From Tubiluchus corallicola (Eukaryota; Priapulida; Priapulimorpha; Priapulimorphida; Tubiluchidae): a stretch of DNA of 31,932 nt. Shown here in pieces: positions 18,300 through 28,100 of this stretch (position 1 is its first letter; each line of letters begins with the position of its first letter). The notes beneath the pieces were generated by a model. The model did no database searches and was not told where the DNA came from. It worked only from the letters and a program-made list of their open reading frames with translations. The stretch is taken from positions 1-31,932 of the forward strand of contig JAQGDQ010000381.1 in NCBI GenBank assembly GCA_030141605.1. Direction: 5' to 3'. The position numbers and the translations under genes are program-made.

Positions 18300-18525
18300 A
18301 AGCTGGCTTTTAAATAAGTCATTTTTCATACCTGCCTGTTAAATGGTTTAAATGACGATAAATTATAACTTTTTTACTTTTGAATTGCAATATTCAATTT
18401 TTGTTTGTCAGTACTATATGTGTATGATAGTAATCTGTAGTTCTACTTGTATACAATGTTCTTTTTGTACTTGCCGATGTATGTAATGCATATTTGTGCA
18501 ATAAATCTAATTGAATTGACAGAAA
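18300..18525 (+). promoter_or_regulatory. Rotatin 3'UTR and poly(A) signal
   Basis: A canonical AATAAA occurs at 18500-18505, about 200 bp after the stop. The preceding 80 bases (TGTA/TTGTAC-rich) and the following CTAATTGAATTGACAG resemble the 3' tails of non-LTR retrotransposons seen in marine invertebrates, and a similar AATAAATTGAATTGAATTG tail occurs at 19260-19285. The poly(A) signal may therefore derive from a LINE tail. Cleavage itself cannot be seen. Confidence 0.6.
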
Positions 18526-19264
18526 TTTTACTCGTAAGTGTGAACTTGCTTTGCGAGTTGCTGTCGACAAAAATTGCAAATCTCTGACACTAACTGAGCA
18601 TGCGTGTTGAGTTAATTTGGCGGGAAATTCGCTAGTCTGAAAGTGCCGTTGATGCTTCGTGAGAGATTCTTTATATGCCATTATCTAAATTCATAGTAAT
18701 TACGTAGATCAAATAATCAAAAAAATCAATTATTTGTTTGTAGCTTTGTATAGATCACTTGTATAATACAATGGAGTTCAATAATTTTCATTAAGTAGTT
18801 TTCAGCTTTTAACTGTTTATAAGTGCACCTATTGTTCAATTAACATGCATATATGCTATGCTACTATGTAATTATGTAAATATTGTATGTCTGTAACTAA
18901 TGTAAATGTTTGCTTTTTACGATTTTTAAATAGTGAATTGAGTGATGAGACCTGGGTAATGATGTTGTTGAACTGTTATGTGAAAAGAAAGCAAATTTTG
19001 TTGGGAACTTCTGCAGTGCTTCATAATAGCAATGGTTGTGCCTACGTTTCAGGGATATGTCTGTACCTATGCAGTGTTGGGTATATGATTATTTTTAGTC
19101 ATGTTAGTTTTTATAGTAATGAGTAATGTAGCGCAACAATTCCGCTTAATCTTGTAATTAGATTACTGGTTACTATGAGGTAATTACCACCCTTCTCAAT
19201 TTTCATAGTAGTATTATTCACAAGTAAATGTTGTATGTTGTTATTGTGTAAAAGAAACGAATAA
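18526..19264. other. Downstream intergenic DNA, possibly LINE-derived at its right end
   Basis: AT-rich, without recognised genes. The last part runs into AATAAATTGAATTGAATTG, a tail typical of non-LTR retrotransposons in invertebrates. The 79-residue frame at 18887 is not protein-like. Confidence 0.45.
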
Positions 19265-19285
19265 ATTGAATTGAATTGAATTGAA
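19265..19285 (+). repeat. (TTGAA)n tract, LINE/SINE-type tail
   Basis: Four to five TTGAA units directly after AATAAA, resembling the 3' tail microsatellite of CR1/RTE-like retroelements. Confidence 0.7.
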
Positions 19286-19515
19286 TATGGCAGTAATGCT
19301 ACTAAATCGCTGTTACTTATCTATCCAAGGACAACTGTTTTAACTTAGCCTGTTTTGGTCGTTTAACCGCCTTCCTTTTGTTTATTTTTGCCTTGTATGC
19401 ACAGAAGTTAATTACTTTGCTCAAATAATGACTTCGTTTGATGTTCGACAGTATGATGCGAATTTCTACAGTATGATTGTTTCATACAGTCATTACTCGG
19501 TCACGTGCTTATACT

Positions 19516-19987
19516 CAGTGGCAGCTTGTGTGGAGGTACTTTGGAACTACAGCACCCCCTATTTTCACTCAATGTTATCGATAATATTCAATATAATGAG
19601 TCTTTTTTCTTTAGTTCTTTCTTTATACTCGTGCAGAATTAGAGCACATGAGGGTAGTACTGTTTGCTTCACAGCTCAGCACAGTGCACTCCAGCAATGC
19701 AGTTTTCGGCTGTTGTGCACATGCGGCCTGTGCACGTCTGAACCCAGGTAGAGAAAGTACTGCCGTTCACACAGTTTGTTGACAGTTGTCACATGAATAG
19801 ATCAAGCTTGAACTGCGACAAATTAGGCTATTAGTAAGCAAAAAATATTTTTGTTTGTTTCTTTAAAATTACAATTAGAAATTACAACATTAAAATTACA
19901 TTTTTGTTTCATTTTACACCATATTAAAACAATGGTTAAAAAATTCTGAAACGGTACCCCACTAATTATAGCTAAGACGCGCCACTG
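19516..19987. mobile_element. hAT-like nonautonomous element, 472 bp
   Basis: The left end is CAGTGGCAGCTTGTG and the right end is AAGACGCGCCACTG. The flanking 8-mers CTTATACT (19508-19515) and TTTATACT (19988-19995) differ at one base, as expected for an old target duplication. It matches the outer parts of 5474-6498 in inverted orientation, including ATTATCGATAATATT. The 107-residue frame at 19428 crosses its border and is not a gene. Confidence 0.85.
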
Positions 19988-20169
19988 TTTATACTATAGG
20001 ACAGTGTTGGTGAACGTTGTGAACCTTATTGTGTTTGTTTGTTTGCTTGCAGTGATTACGTGTGCAGCAAGGGCTTTTGTCAACTGACAGTTCAGCCAAT
20101 GCTCTGCATTTGTGTATGCTGAAATATACAATTTCTTTCACTACACCTGTGACTGGGAGACTATAGCAA

Positions 20170-20723
20170 CTGTAGCGGATAGCCCTATAGGCTGAAGCCT
20201 AAGGCCCGGGATCAAAAGGGGCCCTGCAAAATAAAACGAAAAAAAAATTTTTTTGTAAAAAAAAAATAAATTGACAAAAGAGCAAGGGGCCCGCCAAAAT
20301 AAAATATAGAAAAAAGTTTTTTTTCAAAAGTCAGTCACTATATTTCAAATCGGGTTTACACAAATCAAATTTACACAATTTAAGTTTACACAAATCAAGT
20401 TTACACAATTTAAGTTTACACAGTTTAAGTATAAGTATAAGAAATTAGTAAGAAACTAAAGTTACTTTCAGAGTTTCTGATTGGCTTATTTTAGTTGACA
20501 TCTAACCCAGAAACTCACCAAGCTGTAATCGTGTTTATATAGTCCTAGTCCACAACTCAAGGATCAAGAAGATATCATTTTTATCACAATCGGTGGGCAA
20601 AATTAAACAAACGTACAAACGACAAGAGCTCCACAACAACACGTCAGCTCAGCAGTGTAGCAACATTTAAAAGGCCCGTTCCAAGCTCAAGCCTAAGGCC
20701 CATAAAATCATAATCCGCCGCTG
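20170..20723. mobile_element. hAT-like nonautonomous element, 554 bp
   Basis: The left end is CTGTAGCGGATAGCCC and the right end is AATCCGCCGCTG, flanked by a perfect 8-bp duplication TATAGCAA at 20162-20169 and 20724-20731. The subterminal repeats GAAGCCTAAGGCCCGGG and CAAGCCTAAGGCCC point the same way rather than inverted. It holds a short TTTACACAA(T/A) tandem repeat at about 20350-20430. There is no transposase frame. Confidence 0.85.
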
Positions 20724-20731
20724 TATAGCAA

Positions 20732-23660
20732 AGCTTTCTCCACCTGTGAACTTTCTTAACTTGTTGGTAAAAATGCTGCAGTGAATTTTGTTAGAAAATT
20801 GAAATGCGAACTAACCTAATGACAGATTTAGAGATATCACAGATGCAATGATCTGATTTCACAAAATATTTTTGCTAAAGCATCACTCAAACTAGCAAAT
20901 AAAAGTAATCAGTAATTAGTAAAAGATTACCCTTGCTAAAAATAATCAGTAATGAGTAATTTGATTACAATTCTTCAAAAGTAACGAACCAAACTCTGTA
21001 GGTATGTTATTACTAACGATATCACAAATGAGTTAATGTGCAGTCTTGAACAAACAGTGAGATACTGTTTTTGCTAAGTTTGTTTTATTGCATAACGAGT
21101 TGTGTACTTAGAAATGTAAGTTTTTTATACTACGTGCATACATTTTTAATGTGAAGCAATAAATACATAACGTGTTTATATAAAATGATTGTAACTCTTC
21201 GTCGACTCATATGTGTTCACATACAGAAGTGATAGAAATAAGGAAACTGGAGAATACCAGAAATGTTATGGTAGTTTTCTCTTGTTTTGTTTTTTGCTGA
21301 CAGTGTGTTAAGAACCGAAAAAAAACGTTCCTTTTAAGGTATTTTTTACTTTTATTTATTTACTCTGTACAGTATTTTTATGAAAACATGTTTTAGCTTT
21401 GGGCATTAGTAGGTTTACAGATGGGAGAATTCTAAATCACAATTCCCAATGTCCCTTACGGTCGCATTAGCTCATTTTTTAAGTTAGCTGACACTAGGTG
21501 GCGCAGCGGTATTAGCAGTGCGAAAAGCCGATTAATTACCATCAAAATGTCAAACGTAAACAACTAGGAAAGTGATTGGGCTTTTAGTGAAACGTAGTTT
21601 TGTGAAAGAATATGTTTCTAACACTGCGATATTGAGCTATAGTTGTTTTAAAGGCAGGCCGGTTCTTTAGAATGTCAGATGTGGTGAGTACTCCTTGATT
21701 AATTTTGGTCATTGTAGTCTGTGGTATACCGGTACAAGTAATGACAAAAATTATTTATCATTCTAGTCTAATTATTTATGCGACAAACTGGCTTTCTGAA
21801 ATGAGCAATATAAATGTGGATTCAATTTTTTATTGATGTTTTTTGGCAGGCTGTTAATAATCAAAATCACTTTTGCAAACAGGAAATGCTAGACTTGGTT
21901 TGTTTTAAAAATAAAAGTACAAGCAAATTCTAACTTGTCACTTTTACTACTGTTTAGTGGCTTTGCTGTAGAAATAACTTTTGATTATCAAAGACATCAA
22001 CGATAAACTGTTACAAATATGAGGCAGTTTACTCGGAATTCCTCAGAAGATTGTTCCAAATCCTAATTGTTCGTTTGTAAAAGGAATGTGTGTAGGAGAG
22101 CAAGTACATGTGATTTGTACATACATGTATTTGTACTACTTCCATGCCAATTGTAGCCCTGTAGCCCTAATATTAAATTGTATGTTTATAAGCCAACTGG
22201 TTAAAAGGTTATTCAGCGAGCAACTTTCAGAACAATTAGGAATAATAGAACTACCCACCATGAACAAAAATCAAGCACAATCACCAAGAAAAAAACTCGC
22301 CTACACAGTTCACAAAGCCATGGAGAAGCCATACCAATGCAGTTCAAATTCGCTTAAAAGAATTTCAATATTTCAAAGAGTAGATTGTTTTGATCTGCAG
22401 TTTAAGATTGCGTCTGGTTTTGCTTTAAGAACGAATGTACACAAAGCAGTTAATTAGTACTTATTAGTTGCTGCTTTTTCGGTATAAAAACGGATTCAGC
22501 CAATGTTTGCTACCGGAATGAAACTTCATGCATTTGTATTTGCAATAACAGAAAAACAAAATGAGTGAAATTTTGGAAAACTAACGACAGTACACGAAAA
22601 CGAACTTCAATAAAAATTTATAAGTTGATAGCAAATAAAATTAGAATTTTTGCTACCGAATCTGATGCACAGCAGACAGAAACATGTGGTGTCATCTGGT
22701 GGCCAAACAGATCACAAAGTGCATGCATAGACGGCATAATTTGGACTTTAAAAAAACAACAATTATTTAATAAATGCTGAACAATAATTATGGAGGAAAA
22801 TTATCAAACTATTTAAGGACGTCTATATTTTGTAGTTTCTATGGTTTCTAGTCAAGCCATTTATCCAGTAAGTAAGAGATTATTAGGCTTAAACAGTCAC
22901 TAGTAGTGTTAAATGCTACCAAAATATTTATCTCAGAAAAGATAATTATGACAAAGCTGAATTTTCCAAGTATGATAAATTAACAATCCCTGGTAAATCT
23001 TGTCATAGATATTCACAAACTACAAACATAATATGAATATTTTTAAGAACAACAAGTGTGTAACAATTGCTCATGGAAAGAAGCGGTTAACTAAGCCTTA
23101 ACAATGGGCTGCTTACTTTTGCTGATATGATTAACATGGCCTCAATTTTGACACTTATGAGTTCCAAAATACATAAAGATGATGGAAACGCTGCTGAAAG
23201 TAGATGATAATGCATGTAGATGGCACAAAAATAGATGTAGGTTAAAAAGTAGATGTTTCAAACACCGATCTCAACACAAATTTTCTAGTTCTTTCCTCTT
23301 CATAGAACCTTATAGTTAGAGTCGCAATTTTTTGTATGTCGCATAGTAAGGTAAACTGCAAGCCAGAATTCAGTATTCAACGATGTGACTTGCATGTAGC
23401 GGGACCAGGACCTAGTTCATTATCAAGGCTCTCTCTACAGGCGTCTCAGCCGTGTCGAGATGTGAAAACATACAGACACAGTATGGAGAACGAAATGATC
23501 CACAGAGAGTATTGAACCCAGGCGGTCACGAGCCATTCACATGAAGCAGGTAACCAGTCCACTATATGGCATCATCACAGTGCCCCAGCGCTTCAAATTA
23601 ATGATGTGTAGCATGATAAATACACGATGATTTCTTGACTAGAGATCATAAATAGAAAAT
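20732..23660. other. Intergenic DNA, little recognised
   Basis: AT-rich. A consensus splice donor GATGTG|GTGAGT at 21684, following a moderately GC-rich stretch (21470-21680), could belong to an untranslated first exon of the SPATA2-like gene. The 123-residue frame at 22086 and the 71-residue frame at 22565 show no family features and are not called. Confidence 0.4.
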
Positions 23661-23818
23661 AGGTCAGTGAGTTCACTCAAGGTCAACGGTCATTTAAGGT
23701 AGCAAAAAACAAAAATATTAAAATTTCCAATGTTTTTAAACTACTTAAGAAAATAGGTTAAAATTGTTGCTAGTTGATTGGTGCCAGTTCACTCAAGGTC
23801 AAGGGTCATCTAAGGTCA
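23661..23818 (+). promoter_or_regulatory. Cluster of AGGTCA-type half-sites (two repeats)
   Basis: A segment starting GTTCACTCAAGGTCAA occurs at 23671 and again at 23787 (116 bp apart). The second has AGGTCA-A-GGGTCA (23796-23808, direct repeat spaced by one) then TCTA and AGGTCA (23813-23818, spaced by four). The first is a weaker version (AGGTCA-A-CGGTCA). Such arrays can bind RXR-type nuclear receptors, but similar motifs also occur in dispersed repeats of marine invertebrates. It lies about 0.8-0.9 kb upstream of the SPATA2-like ATG. Confidence 0.35.
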
Positions 23819-23829
23819 CAAAAAGCTGA

Positions 23830-24537
23830 ATGTTGAAAGATTCGATATTTTTAAATGGCTTGAGTTGTAGCCTGAAATTTTATCAAATATGGCCGCCGTA
23901 ATTTTGTTCAGGAGTGCGTAATTATACAAACAAGACATTGCGTAAAAATGACTTAATTTTTGTAAAAAAAATTTACACCTGACATATCAAAAATATTGTG
24001 ATGAAGATCTCGTTGTAGCTGAGGATTTTTTACTGTCACATGATTAACAAGTCTGGCTTCCTGTAGCAGGGCCTTGGGCTTCGTATCCTCTGCATATTTC
24101 ATCAATAGAGCACCCTTCATCAGTATGACTATGGTACTTCTGTGTTTCACCGCCGAACGTTGACGGAGCTGCTTCGTTGAGAGCCGAGTTACTTGTAATT
24201 AAGCCTGCCAATTCTTTTATCGAGGATTGTAATTATTGCTGCAGTTTTTTAAGTAGGGAGGCAGCAAAGATTAGAGCAGAATTTGGAAACACAGCCCCCC
24301 CCCCTCAGCTCAGTCACATTCTCTCTGCCAAAACTTGTTAAATTTGACTTTGGTTAACATTGATGGCAAATGTACGATAAACAACATGTGGTGCCCAATT
24401 TGTGAGAATTTAACACGTAGATAAGTACTACACTGAGCACTGAGCATGCTGTTCAGATTCTATTGACAACAATTCTTAGATTCTTTCTTTTTACCAGTTT
24501 TAGTTTGATCGTTAACACTACAAACATGCATTCTCAG
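23830..24537. other. Upstream region of the SPATA2-like gene
   Basis: Nothing firmly assigned; contains a run of ten C at 24295-24304. The 65-residue minus-strand frame at 23953-24150 has no recognisable features. Confidence 0.5.
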
Positions 24538-24591
24538 GTGTCGTGACAGGTGTGGTTTTATCACCGTGGATGCTCTATTCGCTGAGAAGCC
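24538..24591 (+). promoter_or_regulatory. Possible 5'UTR of the SPATA2-like first coding exon
   Basis: Two possible acceptors, ATTCTCAG ending at 24537 and GTGACAG ending at 24549, lie shortly before the ATG. A possible noncoding first exon with a consensus donor (GATGTG|GTGAGT, 21684) lies about 2.9 kb upstream. No TATA box was convincing. Whether transcription starts here or upstream is not decidable from sequence. Confidence 0.3.
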
Positions 24592-24702
24592 ATGACTCAT
24601 AATTCAGCGGATCAAGATGCGGCCACCATGCTGCGTATGTCTTTAACGGAGACATACATCAACTTGGTGAGACGGATGAACTCTCCGCTGGCTGCAATAA
24701 AG
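24592..24702 (+). CDS. SPATA2: SPATA2-like first coding exon
   Basis: It encodes MTHNSADQDAATMLRMSL, then TETYINLVRRMNSPLAAIK (37 residues), with donor ATAAAG|GTGAGT at 24703, phase 0. The start at 24592 is the first in-frame ATG after an in-frame TGA at 24583-24585 and has G at -3. A second in-frame ATG at 24628 has an excellent GCCACC context, so leaky initiation giving a protein 12 residues shorter is possible. The helix YINLVRRMN aligns in position with the N-terminal helix of vertebrate SPATA2. Confidence 0.78.
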
Positions 24703-24801
24703 GTGAGTTTATTGTAGATGAGGATACAAAATATTGACTGGTGTAATAACACTATTGAAATAAAGTATCTGACATCTGATTAAAAGTCTGGTATACATCA
24801 T

Positions 24802-24838
<37 letters not shown>

Positions 24839-25071
24839 CATGCATGTGTGCACAGAGTTTGTGTGTGTGTGTGTGTGTGTGCACAGAGTTTGTGTGTGAA
24901 CGGACATGCATGTATTTGTGTGCAGGTGTTTATGTTCGTGTGTGTGTGTGTGTGCATGTGTATATCTGTTCACACGTTGTGCATGTGTGTGTGTGTGTGC
25001 ATGTGCATGTGTATATCTGTTCACACGTTGTGCATGTGTGTGTGTGTGTGTGTGTGTGCACACGTGGTGCA

Positions 25072-25111
<40 letters not shown>

Positions 25112-28100
25112 CAGACATGCCTATATTTGTGTGCAGGTGTTTATGTGCGTGTGTGTGTGTGTGGGCATGTGTATATGTGTGCACACGTTGTGCATGCGTG
25201 TGTGTGCACACGTGGTGCATGTGCATGTGGATATGTGTGCACACTTGGTGCACGTGTGTGTGTGTGTGTGTGTGCTGTTTTATTTTCTTTTTCGGAGATC
25301 TACTCATTCAAGCTATCAGATGTAAATTCTCAATATAAAAGCTGTATAACTGGACTGTAAGTCAGAACACAGTTTCTCCTATGCATTTACAGCCACACAA
25401 AATACTGCTTTGCGCACGACTCGAAACAAACGGAAAATTTTGGGAACCATTTCTTTACCGTTTTGAGGAAAACTATGTTATTTTCAATTTTTTGATAAAG
25501 CAGGGCGACAAGTTTGTTAGGAAATTTCGTGAAAACTTTGGTTGCAGTAAAGTTTGACATCATCCCGTGCAGAAATGCACATTCACACGTTTAATTCATC
25601 CAAAGTCAAGGCTTTCTGTTTTAACAGCTGAAACTAGCCTTTTAGAGTAAACTTTACGAGGTTGTCCTAGCAGGGTGTGAATTGCTTTAAAATAGCAAAG
25701 ATATGACTCACAGTAAAACTAGTTACTTATAGTTTTCCAAAACATTGAACACTTTCGGATTAAAGAAATGATTCAAGATTTCCAGGCATGAATTTAAACC
25801 ACAGATTTAATCTGTTGAGTACATTAGGTCTAGGTCTTTTCTAGGTCACAAGTCTTGCGTAACTGCTTTAAAGCTCAAGTATAAACCTGAGTTTGTAAAG
25901 TTTAACACACCATAAACCTGAGTTGAGCATTCAATGGCGTGATTGAAACTTAGCTTAGTACCAAGCACAACCCTCTATGATGAGCCACTAAACCAGCAGA
26001 GGTGCCTGAGCCACATTCGAACAATGTTTGCAAATGATAATATAGCCATGAATGAGTATTACAGCCAAACGTCAGTGGTCGTACTCATGTAAAGCACTTG
26101 CGTCTATTCACTCAGCCATGAAACCCGCCACGATCTAATTCACTGGGAGTTTTTATTTTTGTTTTGAAAATACGAATGCATTACATTTCACCCTTACAGC
26201 AAGTTTTTGATCAAACTATACTGCAGCTAAACCTCTTTCATACCGCCTACTTTGGGAGTGTAAAAGAGTTTGCTTTATAGCGAATTTGACAATATAATGA
26301 GATGTATGATTACATAAATATTTATGTAAATAGAGAGATTTTGTTTTGGTAAAAGTCTGTTAGGTTAGGTTGGCATCATAACAATGTATGACTTTAGTTA
26401 ATAGGTTAAATAACTTCATTAAATCGAGTACATTTGTGTTAGTTAATGCATGTGTAAGTTTAATTCATATATCATTTATTTCTAGGACGGTGAAAGAGTT
26501 CTGCTTCTTGCTGACGTTTTTCGTTTTCTCACGAAAGCGCCGGAGTCGATCAAATTCTGCATGCAAGGCTTTTCGGACTTGCTCTTGCTGTCGATACGCG
26601 AAAAAGAGAAATTCCGCTTCAAGGCAGCCGCTTCCGCTTTCGAAGTACTGGAAACGATCGCGTTAAACTTGTTTTGTTTCCCCTGGCGGCAAGAATATAA
26701 AACAATCAAGGTATGCCATCTGCATGTTATCTGATTTTCTTTATTTATTACAGTAAACTACGCACGACTCGAACACCTTGGGATCAGAAAATTTGTTTGA
26801 GTTCTACGAGGGTACAAATTGCACAATATTCGTAAGAAAACAAGATTGATGCACTCGGACAATACACTAGTAACACTACAGCCTGTGAAAATGACAAACT
26901 GAGCCTTTAATCAAATATCAAACAACATTTTTTATGAATAATCAAAAATAAAATGACTGGTCCTCCTCTCTATTGTAGTCTGAGTAGCATGGTTAATAGA
27001 ATTCAGTAATAATAATATTGTGTTATAGTTATTAAACCATGTTTGTTAAGCCGTGTTGGGTGCAGCGTTCTGCTGAAGTAATACACACTAAATCACAAGC
27101 AGTTATAATCGTAATGCGGTGCACTCTTTTATGTAGGACTTCTCACTTGGAAGGTTGTTCGGAATAGGTCCTGAGAATGGTCTCGGTCAGATTTACGTGA
27201 TAATGCGAGTTGTGCAGAGTTTACTGTATTTATTTTGAGTATTTAAAAATAGACGCTTTACTATAATGTATTTAAACGATCACATTGATGAAAATGCTGT
27301 ATATTATTCACTTACATTAATCCCTTTTTCAATTATGTTTAGTCAGAATTTTATTTGAATTTCTTGCATTTTTATGCATCTATCAGTCCATACAAAATAT
27401 TTTTGTTTAATATATGCAACATTGTTTAATAGTTTTGTTTGTTAATATTTTACTTCTACTTTTAATACAATATTTTTATTTAATATTTCACTATTGTGTT
27501 TAATATAAAACTTTTCTTTGATATTTAGTATAAAAAATGCCTTTTTACAATTTCGCATTTAACTGACAACTACAATCAGTATGCAGTCAAACCTCCTTGT
27601 ACCGCCTGAGAGCTGTAATCAGCATGCAGTCAAACCTCCTTGTACCGCCTGAGAGCTACAATCAGTATGCAGTCAAACCTCCTTGCACCGCCTGAGAGCT
27701 ACAATCAGTATGCAGTCAAACCTTCTTGCACCACCTGTGAGCTACAATCAGTATGCAGTCAAACCTTCTTGCACCACCTGAGAGCTACAATCAGTATGCA
27801 GTTAAACTTCCTTGCACCACATGAGAGCTACAATCAGTATGCAGACAAACCTCCGTGCACCACCTGAGAGCTACAATCAGTATGCAGTCAAACCTCCGTG
27901 CACCACCTGAGAGCTACAATCAGTATGCAGACAAACCTCCGTGCACCACCTGAGAGCTACAATCAGTATGCAGACAAACCTCCTTGCACCACCTGAGAGC
28001 TACAATCAGTATGCAGACAAACCTCCGTGCACCACATGAGAGCTACAATCAGTATGCAGACAAACCTCCGTGCACCACCTGAGAGCTACAATCAGTATGC

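Noticed and set aside
22086-22457. 123-residue gene in the intergenic region
   Set aside because: No family features, low-complexity ends, average AT-rich composition and no splice partners in phase.
24709-25360. Cys/Val-rich and His/Thr-rich proteins
   Set aside because: Translations of the TG/CA microsatellite in several frames.
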